Assembly: GCA_959607825.1 (NCBI GenBank)
Contig: CAUHNW010000002.1
Span: 154,378-218,377 of the forward strand
From: HGM13006 sp900757695
Lineage (GTDB): Bacteria; Bacillota; Clostridia; Oscillospirales; Oscillospiraceae
DNA: 64,000 nucleotides
Reading direction: 5' to 3'
Position 1 is the stretch's first letter; each line of letters begins with the position of its first letter. The notes beneath the pieces are model-generated. The model did no database searches and was not told the DNA's origin. It saw only the letters and a list, made by a program, of their open reading frames with translations. Shown here piece after piece: positions 17,201-26,159 of this stretch. The translations under genes were made by a program, and so were the position numbers.

Positions 17201-17769
17201 GGGGTCATTCCCCTCCATTCCGGCACGGCGCCCAGCTGAAAGCGGGACAGGACCTTTGCGGCCACCTGACGGTTTACGTCTTCTATGGTCTTGGGATGAT
17301 TGTAGTAGGCGGGGACGGGCGGGACGATCATAGCGCCCAGCTCACTGGCGGTGGTGAGGTTCCGGAGGTGCAGGGTGCTCAGGGGGCATTCCCGGGGAAC
17401 CAATACCAGAGGGCGGCGTTCCTTCAGGGTCACATCGGCGGCACGAAGCAGCAGTGTATCGCAGTAGCCGCTGACGACCCCGGCCAGAGTCTTCATACTG
17501 CATGGAATAATTACCATACCCATGGTCTGAAAGCTGCCGCTGGCGGGGCCTGCGCCGTAGTCCTGATTGTCATAAAGCGTGTGGCACAGGGCCTTTAGAT
17601 CCTCCTGATCCATATTTTCCTCATGGGAGAGCGTCAGCTCGCCGCAGTGGGAGAGAATTACGTGGGCTTCCACCTGTGGGCAGTCCTGAAGCTGCCGGAG
17701 CAGCTCCAGTGCCAGCGGTGCGCCGGAGGCACCGGTGATGCCGATGACCAAGCGTTTCGTAGCTTCCAT
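17197..17769 (-). CDS. ubiX: UbiX-type flavin prenyltransferase
   Basis: Makes prenylated FMN from FMN and dimethylallyl phosphate, the cofactor of UbiD enzymes. The 190-residue length fits. Visible marks are the flavin-binding GITGASGAPLALELLRQL at the start, then VIIPCSMKTLAGVVSGYCD, and RRPLVLVPRECPLSTLHL with NLTTASELGAMIVPPVPAYY. It lies between ubiD (9-base gap) and the lpdD-like gene (ATGA overlap), so it probably serves this decarboxylase rather than ubiquinone synthesis, which a Clostridium-like organism would lack. Confidence 0.95.
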   Translation of the reverse strand: MEATKRLVIGITGASGAPLALELLRQLQDCPQVEAHVILSHCGELTLSHEENMDQEDLKALCHTLYDNQDYGAGPASGSFQTMGMVIIPCSMKTLAGVVSGYCDTLLLRAADVTLKERRPLVLVPRECPLSTLHLRNLTTASELGAMIVPPVPAYYNHPKTIEDVNRQVAAKVLSRFQLGAVPEWRGMTP

Positions 17770-17778
17770 GGGCCTACC

Positions 17779-19263
17779 TCAGGAAAAGTCGAAATCCGGC
17801 AGCCAATGCCGGGGATCCACATCCAAGAATTCGGCGCGCTGGAATCGCTCCTTCATGTGGAAGGGAACGGTGCAGTCGAAGATCGTTTTACAGCTGACGC
17901 CGATATCCGGGATAGAGGGGGAATACTCGGGATTGGAGCTGGGGTCCAGCGGATGGCAGCGGACGCCGGGGATTGTAACGATATCCCGGTCACCCTGAAA
18001 GCGGGTGTTCATGGCCCAGAGCACATCACGGCTGTCAAAGATATCCACGTCCTCGTCCACAAGGATCACATGCTTCAGCTCCGGGAAGGCGGAGAAGGCC
18101 AGAAGTGCTGCCTGACGCTGCTTTCCCTCATCGGTATGGACGGTTTTTCTGCATTGGAGCACGGCCATATACTTGCCGCCGCCGGAGGGATGGGCATAGA
18201 CGTTGGTGATCTTCCCGGGCAGCGCCTTTTCGATGAGCCCCCAGATGCTGGCCTCCGTGGGGATGCCGGCCAGATTGACATGCTCCTCAGAAGGACCAAT
18301 GACAGTCTGCATAATGGGATGGGTTCGGGTGGTAACGGCTTTGACCTTGATGAGCCAGCATTCGCTGGAAGCACGGCCATTGTAGCCCGGGAACTCCGGC
18401 ATGGCATAGCCGGTGTGGGAGTTCTGATCCTCCACCACCCGGACACCGGGCTGAATTTCACCCTCAATCACATATTCTGCATTGGCAATGCAGTTTTCCT
18501 CAATGGAGACGCACTTGTGCATGACCACAGGGGTGCCCCGCAGGGCGCCTGCAATGGCCAGCTCATTATAGCCCAAGGGGGTTGTTGGCGGCTCAAAGCA
18601 GGAGCCGATCTCGATGGCGGGATCTACGCCGATGGAAATGGAAATGGGCAGCGGGCGGCCCAGCTCTGTGGCACGCTCTGCCATGGCGCCGATGTGGCGG
18701 GCACCGGGCATCAGGAAAATCGAGAGCTCGTCCTTGCTCTGGATGCACATCCGGTGGATGGTGACATCGCTGCGGCCGGTATCCGGATGGGTGGCGTAGC
18801 ACATGCCCATGGTGATATAAGGGCCTGCATCCTTGGGGGTATTGGTGGGGGCAGGGATCAGCTTGTAAAGATCAAAATCGGGATCGGTGACCCGGTGAAT
18901 GACCTCCTGACAGGGGGCGGGATCATCTGTCACCACAGGCTCAATGGGGTTCTGGGCGCAGCGGCACAGCAGCTTTCCCAGATCCTCCTTGGTGGTGCCC
19001 AACAGGGCGGCCACCCGCTGGCGGCTGGCCAAAAGGCCAATGAGCACACGGGCATCGGGATGCCCTTTGATATTGTTAAAGATCATAGCGGGCCCGTCAA
19101 TTTTGGTGGGGCGCATGACGGTGCCGCCTGCGCCAACGTGGCGGTAGACGCCGGAAAGCTCAGCCTCCGGATCAACCTCCACGTCTGTTGTGACCAGATT
19201 TCCGGGCATGGTTTCCAGCAGTGCAAGGGCACTGCGAAGATCGGTTACTTCCATTTTGTTCAC
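17779..19263 (-). CDS. UbiD-family decarboxylase
   Basis: A 494-residue prenylated-FMN-dependent (de)carboxylase. The segment AEYVIEGEIQPGVRVVED followed by EFPGYNG matches the part of UbiD enzymes that carries the catalytic glutamates, and MRPTKIDGPAMIFNNIKGHP near residue 50 matches the family N terminus. Together with ubiX and an lpdD-like gene it forms a set like those for gallate, 4-hydroxybenzoate or vanillate decarboxylases, so the likely substrate is a phenolic acid; the exact one is not visible. Its promoter is preceded by a LysR-type site, and a LysR gene lies directly upstream. Confidence 0.92.
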   Translation of the reverse strand: MNKMEVTDLRSALALLETMPGNLVTTDVEVDPEAELSGVYRHVGAGGTVMRPTKIDGPAMIFNNIKGHPDARVLIGLLASRQRVAALLGTTKEDLGKLLCRCAQNPIEPVVTDDPAPCQEVIHRVTDPDFDLYKLIPAPTNTPKDAGPYITMGMCYATHPDTGRSDVTIHRMCIQSKDELSIFLMPGARHIGAMAERATELGRPLPISISIGVDPAIEIGSCFEPPTTPLGYNELAIAGALRGTPVVMHKCVSIEENCIANAEYVIEGEIQPGVRVVEDQNSHTGYAMPEFPGYNGRASSECWLIKVKAVTTRTHPIMQTVIGPSEEHVNLAGIPTEASIWGLIEKALPGKITNVYAHPSGGGKYMAVLQCRKTVHTDEGKQRQAALLAFSAFPELKHVILVDEDVDIFDSRDVLWAMNTRFQGDRDIVTIPGVRCHPLDPSSNPEYSPSIPDIGVSCKTIFDCTVPFHMKERFQRAEFLDVDPRHWLPDFDFS

Positions 19264-19292
19264 TCCAGACTCTGTAGGTTCATTCTGATATC

Positions 19293-19321
19293 ATTGTATC
19301 AAGGGGCGTTTTGCGGTGCAA
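19293..19321 (-). promoter_or_regulatory. promoter of the ubiD-ubiX-lpdD operon
   Basis: Minus-strand TTGCAC (19316-19321), 17-base spacer, TACAAT (19293-19298). Confidence 0.7.
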
Positions 19322-19341
19322 TTCCGTTTTCTCGGGGATTG

Positions 19342-19356
19342 ATTCCCGGCGGGAAT
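19342..19356 (-). promoter_or_regulatory. LysR-type operator (T-N11-A dyad)
   Basis: ATTCCCGGCGGGAAT, a perfect dyad around one base that contains T-N11-A. Its centre is about 63 bases upstream of the start point predicted from the ubiD promoter, the usual recognition site of LysR activators. Confidence 0.75.
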
Positions 19357-19365
19357 ACCATGTTG

Positions 19366-20256
19366 TCAGGGGAGCGGCAGAGCCTCATCCTGCACAAAAT
19401 CCCAAAAGCTTTGACCCAAGGCGTTGGGATGGACGTCCTTCAGCCGGACCAGACAGATGGAGCTTTCCACCTGCGGCGCAATGTCGATGGTGACCACATC
19501 CGGACAGCGGACATAATCCGTATGCCGCTGCATCAGCAGGGCGATTCCCATGCCCTGGGCAGCCAGTCCCACGATATTTTCCGGCCTGTGGCCGGTATAG
19601 ACAAAATGCGGCTGAAATCCGGCGTCCAGACACAGCTGGGTACAAAGGGAAAACAGTCCGGTTTTCTGGTCCAGACAGAGCAGATTTTCCTGCCGAAGAT
19701 CAGCCAGCTGAATGGATCGACGGCTTGCCATAGGATGATCCCGGCGGAGCACGGCAACCAAGTGATCCTGCGCAAAGGGGAGATATTCCAGATCGGCTTC
19801 CTCCAAGCTGCCTCGTCTGGTGAAGGCCAGCGCACAGCGGCCCTCCCGAAGCATGGTATACAGATCGTGCTGCTCACACTCTGCCACGTCCAGCGTGACC
19901 TGCGGATAGCGCTGCTGAAACCGTGCGAGGACGCCGGTGATATTGTATTGCGCCATTACCGGGATAGAGGCAACGGTGAGAATATGGCGGCCACGCTGGT
20001 TCTCCTTGGCGGCGGATACCCGGATCTTATTGCCCAGAGCGAAAATCTCCGCAGCCAGAGGCAGGATCTGCGCACCGGCTGGAGAAAGAGAAACGTTTCG
20101 GGAGTTGCGGATCAGCAGCGGTGCATCCAGCTCACGCTCCAGCGCTACAATGTGCTTGGAAAGTGCAGATTGGGAAATGCAGAGCTCTTCGGCAGCACGG
20201 GAAAAGCTGCCCAGATTTGCGATCACGGTAAATTCGTGCAGGTATTCGATTTCCAT
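19366..20256 (-). CDS. LysR-family transcriptional regulator
   Basis: A 296-residue regulator with a classic N-terminal LysR helix-turn-helix (FTVIANLGSFSRAAEELCISQSALSKHI) and a periplasmic-binding-like effector domain (HILTVASIPVMAQYNI, LVAVLRRDHPMASR, LVGLAAQGMGIALL type segments). It is transcribed in the same direction as the ubiD operon rather than divergently, with about 100 bases between, and a T-N11-A dyad lies in that gap. Probably the activator of the decarboxylase operon, with the phenolic substrate as coinducer; that role is inferred from position. Confidence 0.92.
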   Translation of the reverse strand: MEIEYLHEFTVIANLGSFSRAAEELCISQSALSKHIVALERELDAPLLIRNSRNVSLSPAGAQILPLAAEIFALGNKIRVSAAKENQRGRHILTVASIPVMAQYNITGVLARFQQRYPQVTLDVAECEQHDLYTMLREGRCALAFTRRGSLEEADLEYLPFAQDHLVAVLRRDHPMASRRSIQLADLRQENLLCLDQKTGLFSLCTQLCLDAGFQPHFVYTGHRPENIVGLAAQGMGIALLMQRHTDYVRCPDVVTIDIAPQVESSICLVRLKDVHPNALGQSFWDFVQDEALPLP

Positions 20257-20286
20257 TCTATGGCCCCCTGTCCACGGCTTTTCTCT

Positions 20287-20316
20287 ATCTTACGGGATGC
20301 TGACAGAGAATGTCAA
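20287..20316 (-). promoter_or_regulatory. lysR promoter
   Basis: Minus-strand TTGACA (20311-20316), 18-base spacer, TAAGAT (20287-20292). Confidence 0.65.
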
Positions 20317-20324
20317 GTAACAGC

Positions 20325-20360
20325 GGAAAAAAGTCCCTGCCGCACAGCCTGCGGCAGGGA
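20325..20360 (-). terminator. terminator of the carbohydrate-binding lipoprotein gene
   Basis: Arms TCCCTGCCGCA (20334-20344) and TGCGGCAGGGA (20350-20360); on the minus strand followed by CTTTTTT. Confidence 0.88.
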
Positions 20361-20374
20361 TCCAAATATGATAA

Positions 20375-22324
20375 TTACCAGCCGGGAGGGCCACCGGGGC
20401 CACCACCGGGGCCACCGGGGCCGCCAAAACCGCCGCCGGAACCTAGGGCGGTGATGGTATCTGTCAGCTCGGCCTCTACCGAGGTATCGCCACAGGTCAG
20501 GGTATAGGTCTGCCCCACCTGCATTTCAGGGGTGGAGATCACAACGCTGCTATAGCTTTTTGCCATTTCCGCCTCCAGAAGGACATTGCCGGAGGAATCG
20601 GTCAGGGTCACGGTGGTGCCGCCGGCAATGGTTTCATCCAAATGATAGAGCAGACTGCACTGGGTGGAAGAACTGTCGAAGTTCTGGGCCATACCCGAGG
20701 CACCGCAGGCGATCAGGGTGCCGCCGGTGATTTGACCGGTGGTGGTGTAGTCCAGCGCGCCGTTCATGGAGTCCTCGGGGCCTGATACGACCACGGTGCC
20801 GCCCTCCATAAAAAAGGCGCCGTTGGAGTCGAGACCGTCGCCGCCGGCGTCTACATTCAGGGAGCCGCCGGTCATATGGATATAGTAGCTGGCCTCTTCC
20901 AGTGTTTCGGCAACGCCCTCCTGTCCCGGTCCCATAAAGGGAAAGTCGGTGTCTGCGGAGCTGCCGCCGGCGGCATTGAGGCCGTCGTCAGAGGCGACCA
21001 GCGAGATATCACCGCTGGAGATGGTGATATATACAGCCTCCAGCCCCTCGTAGCTTTTGGTGATGCGGATGGTACCGCCGGTGATATCCAGCGTGTTGTC
21101 GGAGTGAACGCCGTCGTCGCCGGAGGCAATGGTCAGGTTTGCACCGTCAGAGATGGTGAGCGCCCCGGCACAGTGGAGCCCATCGTCCATGGTGTCCATG
21201 GTAACGGTGCCGCCGGAGACGGTCATATCTCCATCGGATTTCAGGCCCTTGGCGGAGACAGCATCTTCGTCCTCGGTGGTTTGGGTCTGGTCGAACCAGC
21301 CCGGGAAACCAAATTCCTCGGTGTGCTCCGGGGCATTGGCAGAGCCGCCGGCAGTGGTGATAGAGAGATTGCCGGACAGCAGCGTCAGGTCGGTGCCGGA
21401 CTGGATGCCGTCTGACTGCGCAGTAATGGTGAGTGCCGGAACGGTACTGCCGTCTTCACTGCCGATCTCTACGGCGGTCCCTGCATGGAGTCCGTCCTGC
21501 TGTGCATCGATGGTCAGTGTGCCGTCCAGAACAGAAAGCTGCGTTTGGGCGTTGAGACCATGCTCCCCGGCGGTAACGGAAAGGGTACCGCCATTCACCA
21601 GAATGCCGCCCAGAGAAGCATCCTTCTTGTTGCTGGACGCAATGCCGTCACTTCCGGCGGTAATTTGCATGGTGGGCGTCCCGGTGATCTGAACGCCGTC
21701 CTTGCCCTTGACGCCGTCTCCGGCAGCAAGAATGTCGTAAGTACCGTTTCCGTCAAAATACAGGAAATCCTTGCTGTGGATGGCCATGTCGTAATTTCCC
21801 TCTGCATGGAGGCTGCCGGAGCCGGAAATGCTCAGATCAGCCTTGGAGAAGATTGCTGCATCCGGTTCATCCTCACCCTCGTCCAGAACGTAGTTGTCCG
21901 TGTCGGCAACGGTATTGTCGGTTCCGTCGGCAAGGACAATGGAAACAGAGCTGGCCTTCTTGATGAAGATGGGCGCACTTTGTGTGCAGGTGATGGAGAC
22001 ACCGGAGAGGGTCAGGGTAATGTCATCCTCTTTGCCTGCATCCACAAGAATTTGACCATCGGAGAGGGTGCCGCTGACGGTATAATTTCCACTCTGCGTA
22101 ATTGTAACGGTGGAGCCGCTGACCTTTGCGCCGTTTCCGCTGACGGTAATGCTGTCACCGCTGAGGGTGATCTCGCCGGAGGGGGCCGAAAGGCCGGAGC
22201 TGTCCACAGATGATGCTTGGGCCGGGGCGGACTCCGCGGCAGTGGACGCCGCAGAATGGGCCGGGGCGCCACAGGCGCTCAGCAGTATCATACCGGAGAG
22301 CAGCAGCGCTATTTTCTTTGTCAT
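20375..22324 (-). CDS. beta-helical carbohydrate-binding lipoprotein (Cthe_2159-like)
   Basis: A 649-residue exported protein. The lipoprotein signal (KIALLLSGMILLSACG) is followed by a Ser/Ala-rich linker and many short repeats of the kind DGLHAG, DGIQSG, DDGLHCAG, DGVHSD, GLDSNG spaced by about 20-30 residues, a right-handed beta-helix pattern seen in calcium-dependent pectin-binding proteins such as Cthe_2159. The last 25 residues are nearly all Gly, Pro and Phe. The ATG at 22324 starts the signal peptide; an upstream in-frame start would add 19 non-signal residues. Likely binds a polysaccharide at the cell surface, by family resemblance only. Confidence 0.85.
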   Translation of the reverse strand: MTKKIALLLSGMILLSACGAPAHSAASTAAESAPAQASSVDSSGLSAPSGEITLSGDSITVSGNGAKVSGSTVTITQSGNYTVSGTLSDGQILVDAGKEDDITLTLSGVSITCTQSAPIFIKKASSVSIVLADGTDNTVADTDNYVLDEGEDEPDAAIFSKADLSISGSGSLHAEGNYDMAIHSKDFLYFDGNGTYDILAAGDGVKGKDGVQITGTPTMQITAGSDGIASSNKKDASLGGILVNGGTLSVTAGEHGLNAQTQLSVLDGTLTIDAQQDGLHAGTAVEIGSEDGSTVPALTITAQSDGIQSGTDLTLLSGNLSITTAGGSANAPEHTEEFGFPGWFDQTQTTEDEDAVSAKGLKSDGDMTVSGGTVTMDTMDDGLHCAGALTISDGANLTIASGDDGVHSDNTLDITGGTIRITKSYEGLEAVYITISSGDISLVASDDGLNAAGGSSADTDFPFMGPGQEGVAETLEEASYYIHMTGGSLNVDAGGDGLDSNGAFFMEGGTVVVSGPEDSMNGALDYTTTGQITGGTLIACGASGMAQNFDSSSTQCSLLYHLDETIAGGTTVTLTDSSGNVLLEAEMAKSYSSVVISTPEMQVGQTYTLTCGDTSVEAELTDTITALGSGGGFGGPGGPGGGPGGPPGW

Positions 22325-22512
22325 GATAACACATCCAATCTCCCGGCCGGGGCCGGGGAAGCGGAGTTCCGCAGAGCTCACATATACTTTACGACATTAT
22401 AGCATGGATTTTACCAATTTGAAGGCGGTTCGCAGAAACCACGCAGAAAATTAACCATTCGGAAACAAATGCAACAATGGGGCAAATTCCGCTATTTCCC
22501 GATGCCGGGGGG

Positions 22513-22541
22513 TTTCACCGAAACGAAAAGTGTGCTATAAT
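22513..22541 (+). promoter_or_regulatory. promoter of the U32 peptidase gene
   Basis: TTTCAC (22513-22518), 17-base spacer, TATAAT (22536-22541); the -35 is weak. Confidence 0.5.
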
Positions 22542-22613
22542 GTAACTTCACAATAGAAGTACTGCGCCCATGGAGGAATTCCGTGGGAATCACGATATGA
22601 TGAGGAACGATTT

Positions 22614-24698
22614 ATGCTTGAAGTATTATCTCCCGCAGGCTCCAATGATGCGCTGGTGGCTGCGGTGCAAAACGGCGCCGATGCCGTATATTTGGGCTGC
22701 GGCGGCTTTAATGCCCGCATGAATGCCAAAAATTTCACACCGGAACAGCTGCGGCAGGCGGTCAGCTACTGCCATGTGCGCGGCGTAAAGGTCTATCTGA
22801 CCCTGAATACGCTGGTGCTGGATCGGGAGCTGAAGGCTGCGGCAGCAGAGATCCTGGAAGCCTCAAGAGCGGGTGTTGACGCAATTCTGGTACAGGATCT
22901 GGGGATATGTCAGCTGGTGCGCACGATCGCACCGGATGTGGCCATTCACGCCAGCACCCAGATGGCGGTGCACAATCTGGATGGCGTGCTCCGGGCGGCA
23001 GAGATGGGGATCAGCCGGGTCGTGCTGGCGAGAGAGCTGAGCTACGACCAGATTGCCTACATCTGCAAAAACAGCCCCATTGAGGTGGAGGTATTTGTCC
23101 ACGGGGCTTTGTGCATGTGCTATTCCGGCCAGTGCTATCTCTCTGCCATGATCGGACGGCGCAGCGGCAACCGGGGCCAGTGTGCCCAGCCCTGCCGGCT
23201 GAATTACGGCTATGACCGGGAAGAAAATCGCTATCCCCTGAGCCTGAAGGACAACTGTCTGGTGGGCTATCTCCGGCAGATGGAGGAAATGGGCGTAGCC
23301 TGCGTCAAAATCGAGGGACGTATGAAGCGGGCGGAATATGTGGCCATTGCCACTCGCATCTATAAGGATGCGGTCATGGGACGCCCGGTGACCCAGCAGG
23401 CACTGCGGGAGCTGGAGAAGGTCTTTTCCCGGCAGGGCTTTACAGACGGCTACTATGCGGGCCGGAAGGGCCAGCAGATGTTTGGAACACGGCAGGAGGA
23501 GGCTGTGGATCGGAGCATGATGGCCCGGGCCAGAGCTACCTATGAGAATACGGAAAATCAGCGGGTGCCGGTACAGTTCCGGGTACAGCTGTACCCCGGG
23601 GCCGCCTCGGTGCTTCAGGTCTCGGACCGGGACGGGCATGTGCTGGCGGTGCAGGGGCCCGTGCCGGAGCAGGCACGCAACATTGCCCTGACCCCGGACA
23701 GCCTCAGCCAGCGGCTCTGCAAAACCGGCGGAACGCCTTATTATGTGGATAACATTCAAACGGAGCTGGCACCGGGGCTGACGCTGGCAGCCTCTGCCAT
23801 CAACGGCCTGCGCCGGGATGCGCTGGCTATGCTGACAGCGGTAAGAGGACAGGTGCCCCAGCGGCGGGAAGGCAGCTTTGCTGCGCCGCAGGTATACCGG
23901 AGCGGAGTACAGCGGCCGGTGTTTACGGTGCAGATCCAATCCTTTGCACAGGTGACGGATGGCCTTGCCGCACTGCGGCCAGCAGTGCTCTATGTACCGC
24001 TGTGGCTGCTGGATTCCGGGGATGCGGCGGCGAGAGCGGTCTGCGGCGCATTTCATGTGTGCGCAGTTCTGCCCCGGGTGATCTGGGACAGAGAGTGGAA
24101 CAAGGTGCGCTCCGGCCTTCGGGAGGCAAAGCGGCTTGGGGTCACGGAGGCACTGGTGGGCAATATCGGCATGATCGAGCCGGTGCGCCGGGAAGGCATG
24201 CAGGTTCGGGGAGATTTCGGCCTGAATGTATTCAATTCCGGCAGTGCAGATTACTATGCGGCCATGGGACTTTCGTCGTTGACGGCATCCTTTGAGCTGA
24301 CACTGCCCCAGCTGCGGGATCTGTCAAAGCCGGTTCCCACGGAAATTTTCGCTTATGGTCGGCTTCCGCTGATGATCACGGAAAACTGTCTGATCCATGG
24401 CCGGGCGGGCACCTGCATCTGCGGCAGCACCAAGACGAATCTGGTGGACCGGACCGGAAGCCGATTCCCGGTGCTGCGGGATGGGGATACCTGCCGAAGC
24501 CAGCTCTTCAACAGCAAAAAGCTCTATTTTGCGGACAAACTGCAAAATCTGTCCGGGCTGGGGCTTTGGGCACTGCGGCTCAGCTTCACCACAGAAAATG
24601 CCCAGCAGGTCAATGCGGTGGCATTGGAGTATCTCCGGGGCGGCAGCTTTGATCCCGGTGTTTCTACAAGAGGACTTTATGTCCGCGGCGTTGAATAA
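22614..24698 (+). CDS. U32 family peptidase / RlhA-like protein
   Basis: A 694-residue cytosolic protein. The N terminus (LSPAGSNDALVAAVQNGADAVYLG) and the Cys-rich CMCYSGQC with GNRGQCAQPCR (residues about 167-195) are the U32 signature, and a C-terminal DUF3656-like region has CLIHGRAGTCICG. U32 proteins include collagenase-like peptidases and enzymes modifying tRNA or rRNA (TrhP, RlhA, UbiU/V); the clustered cysteines fit an iron-sulfur centre, so RNA hydroxylation is at least as likely as proteolysis. It leads a run of plus-strand genes into maf-mreCD. Confidence 0.93.
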   Translation: MLEVLSPAGSNDALVAAVQNGADAVYLGCGGFNARMNAKNFTPEQLRQAVSYCHVRGVKVYLTLNTLVLDRELKAAAAEILEASRAGVDAILVQDLGICQLVRTIAPDVAIHASTQMAVHNLDGVLRAAEMGISRVVLARELSYDQIAYICKNSPIEVEVFVHGALCMCYSGQCYLSAMIGRRSGNRGQCAQPCRLNYGYDREENRYPLSLKDNCLVGYLRQMEEMGVACVKIEGRMKRAEYVAIATRIYKDAVMGRPVTQQALRELEKVFSRQGFTDGYYAGRKGQQMFGTRQEEAVDRSMMARARATYENTENQRVPVQFRVQLYPGAASVLQVSDRDGHVLAVQGPVPEQARNIALTPDSLSQRLCKTGGTPYYVDNIQTELAPGLTLAASAINGLRRDALAMLTAVRGQVPQRREGSFAAPQVYRSGVQRPVFTVQIQSFAQVTDGLAALRPAVLYVPLWLLDSGDAAARAVCGAFHVCAVLPRVIWDREWNKVRSGLREAKRLGVTEALVGNIGMIEPVRREGMQVRGDFGLNVFNSGSADYYAAMGLSSLTASFELTLPQLRDLSKPVPTEIFAYGRLPLMITENCLIHGRAGTCICGSTKTNLVDRTGSRFPVLRDGDTCRSQLFNSKKLYFADKLQNLSGLGLWALRLSFTTENAQQVNAVALEYLRGGSFDPGVSTRGLYVRGVE

Positions 24699-24721
24699 TG
24701 AACAATATGGAGGAAATCCAA

Positions 24722-25303
24722 ATGAAATTGATTTTAGCTTCCGGCTCCCCCCGCAGGGCGGAGCTGCTGGAAAAGATGGGGCTGACCTTTCAGGTAGAGC
24801 CGTCCAACACCGATGAGGTTCTGGAGCCCGGGCTTACGCCTCAGCAGGAGGTGGTGCACCTGTCTCTTGGAAAAGCCAAGGCAGTGGCCGCAGGCCATCC
24901 GGAGGAGGCCGTTGTGCTCTCGGCGGATACGGTGGTGGAGCTGGATGGCAAAATCCTTGGAAAGCCCCACAGTGAGGAAGCGGCAATCGCAATGCTTCGG
25001 GCCCTCAGCGGACGGAGCCATCGTGTGCTCACCGGCGTAACGGTAATGAGCCCCAAGGGCACGGAAACCCACTGCGAGGAGACCGAGGTATATTTCCGCC
25101 CGATCTCTGACGAGGAGATCCGGTGGTATGTAAAAACCGGAGAGCCTATGGACAAGGCGGGGGCCTATGGCATTCAGGGCTATGCGGCCATGTTCATCGA
25201 GAAGATCAACGGCGATTACTACAATGTAATGGGCCTTCCGGTCTGCAGGACGGGGCTGATGCTCCGCCGGGCAGGAATCCCGGTGCTGGAGGCTGAAGGA
25301 TGA
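24722..25303 (+). CDS. maf: Maf-like nucleoside triphosphate pyrophosphatase
   Basis: Hydrolyses non-canonical or modified nucleoside triphosphates (dTTP/UTP or methylated bases in known members). The 193-residue length, the N-terminal ILASGSPRRAELL and the LSADTVVELDGKILGKP segment are characteristic. I use the ATG at 24722, which follows GGAGG by 8 bases, instead of the ATG at 24698 that overlaps the previous stop. Its stop overlaps the mreC start (ATGA). Placement next to mreCD is a common arrangement in Firmicutes. Confidence 0.95.
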   Translation: MKLILASGSPRRAELLEKMGLTFQVEPSNTDEVLEPGLTPQQEVVHLSLGKAKAVAAGHPEEAVVLSADTVVELDGKILGKPHSEEAAIAMLRALSGRSHRVLTGVTVMSPKGTETHCEETEVYFRPISDEEIRWYVKTGEPMDKAGAYGIQGYAAMFIEKINGDYYNVMGLPVCRTGLMLRRAGIPVLEAEG

Positions 25304-26142
25304 AAAAATACTTTACCACCCGGCTCCGTGTGGTACTGGTGCTGGCCGTGCTGGCGGCGCTGATCACCATTGGCAGCATGTTTCTGTGGCCCGGCAAGGC
25401 CGGTGTGCTGAACAATGCGGTATCCGTGGTGCTCAACCCCGTAAAAAACGGCGTTACGCTGCTGGTGGATAAGGCGGAACGGCTCTATAACTATCTCTTC
25501 GGCTATGAGCTGCTTCAGGCGGAAAATGAACAGCTTCAGGCGGAGCTGGCCAATATGAATCAGGACATCCGGGACGCACAGACCTACAAAACGGAGAATG
25601 AGCGCCTCAGAGAGCTGGAAAATCTGACGGAGAAGCATACAGACTATGATCTTGCCATTGCCAATGTGGTATCCCGCAGCGGCGGCAGCTATGGCAGTAC
25701 CATGACCATCTCCCAGGGCTCCTCCATTGGGCTGGAGGCCGGAATGTGCGCCATTACGGAGACTGGCCAGGTGGTGGGGATCCTCTCTGAAGTGGGTACC
25801 AACTGGGCTACGGTCACAACGATTCTGGACACCACCTCAGAGATCGGCGCCTATATTTTCGGCAGCGGCTACACCTGCATTGCACAGGGGGACTTTACGC
25901 TGATGAAAGAGGGAAAGCTGCGGGCCAGCTATCTCAGCTCCTCTGCGACGATCCGAAATTCTGACCAGCTGCTGACTTCCGGTGACGGCGATATTTATCC
26001 CCCGGGACTGGTGATCGGCGGCGTGACCGATGTGGGCGATGACGAGACCAACGTGGCAAAGTATGCGGTGATTACGCCTACCGTGGATCTTGACGCAGTG
26101 GAGCAGGTATTTGTCATCAAGTCCTATGACATCAAGGACTGA
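25300..26142 (+). CDS. mreC: rod shape-determining protein MreC
   Basis: Scaffold of the elongation machinery that organises PBP2 and MreD. The 280-residue protein has one N-terminal transmembrane helix (about residues 8-30), a coiled coil at about 65-110 (LQAENEQLQAELANM and on) and a beta-rich outer domain with ANVVSRSGGSYGSTMTI and GQVVGILSEVGTNWA typical of MreC. It overlaps maf by four bases and is followed by mreD. No mreB is present in the window. Confidence 0.95.
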   Translation: MKKYFTTRLRVVLVLAVLAALITIGSMFLWPGKAGVLNNAVSVVLNPVKNGVTLLVDKAERLYNYLFGYELLQAENEQLQAELANMNQDIRDAQTYKTENERLRELENLTEKHTDYDLAIANVVSRSGGSYGSTMTISQGSSIGLEAGMCAITETGQVVGILSEVGTNWATVTTILDTTSEIGAYIFGSGYTCIAQGDFTLMKEGKLRASYLSSSATIRNSDQLLTSGDGDIYPPGLVIGGVTDVGDDETNVAKYAVITPTVDLDAVEQVFVIKSYDIKD

Positions 26143-26159
26143 GGAAGGAGCGTACTGAT

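Noticed and set aside
17623..20454. A 943-codon open frame antisense to ubiX, ubiD and lysR
   Set aside because: It crosses three well-identified genes and their intergenic regions, with no start signal or family resemblance.
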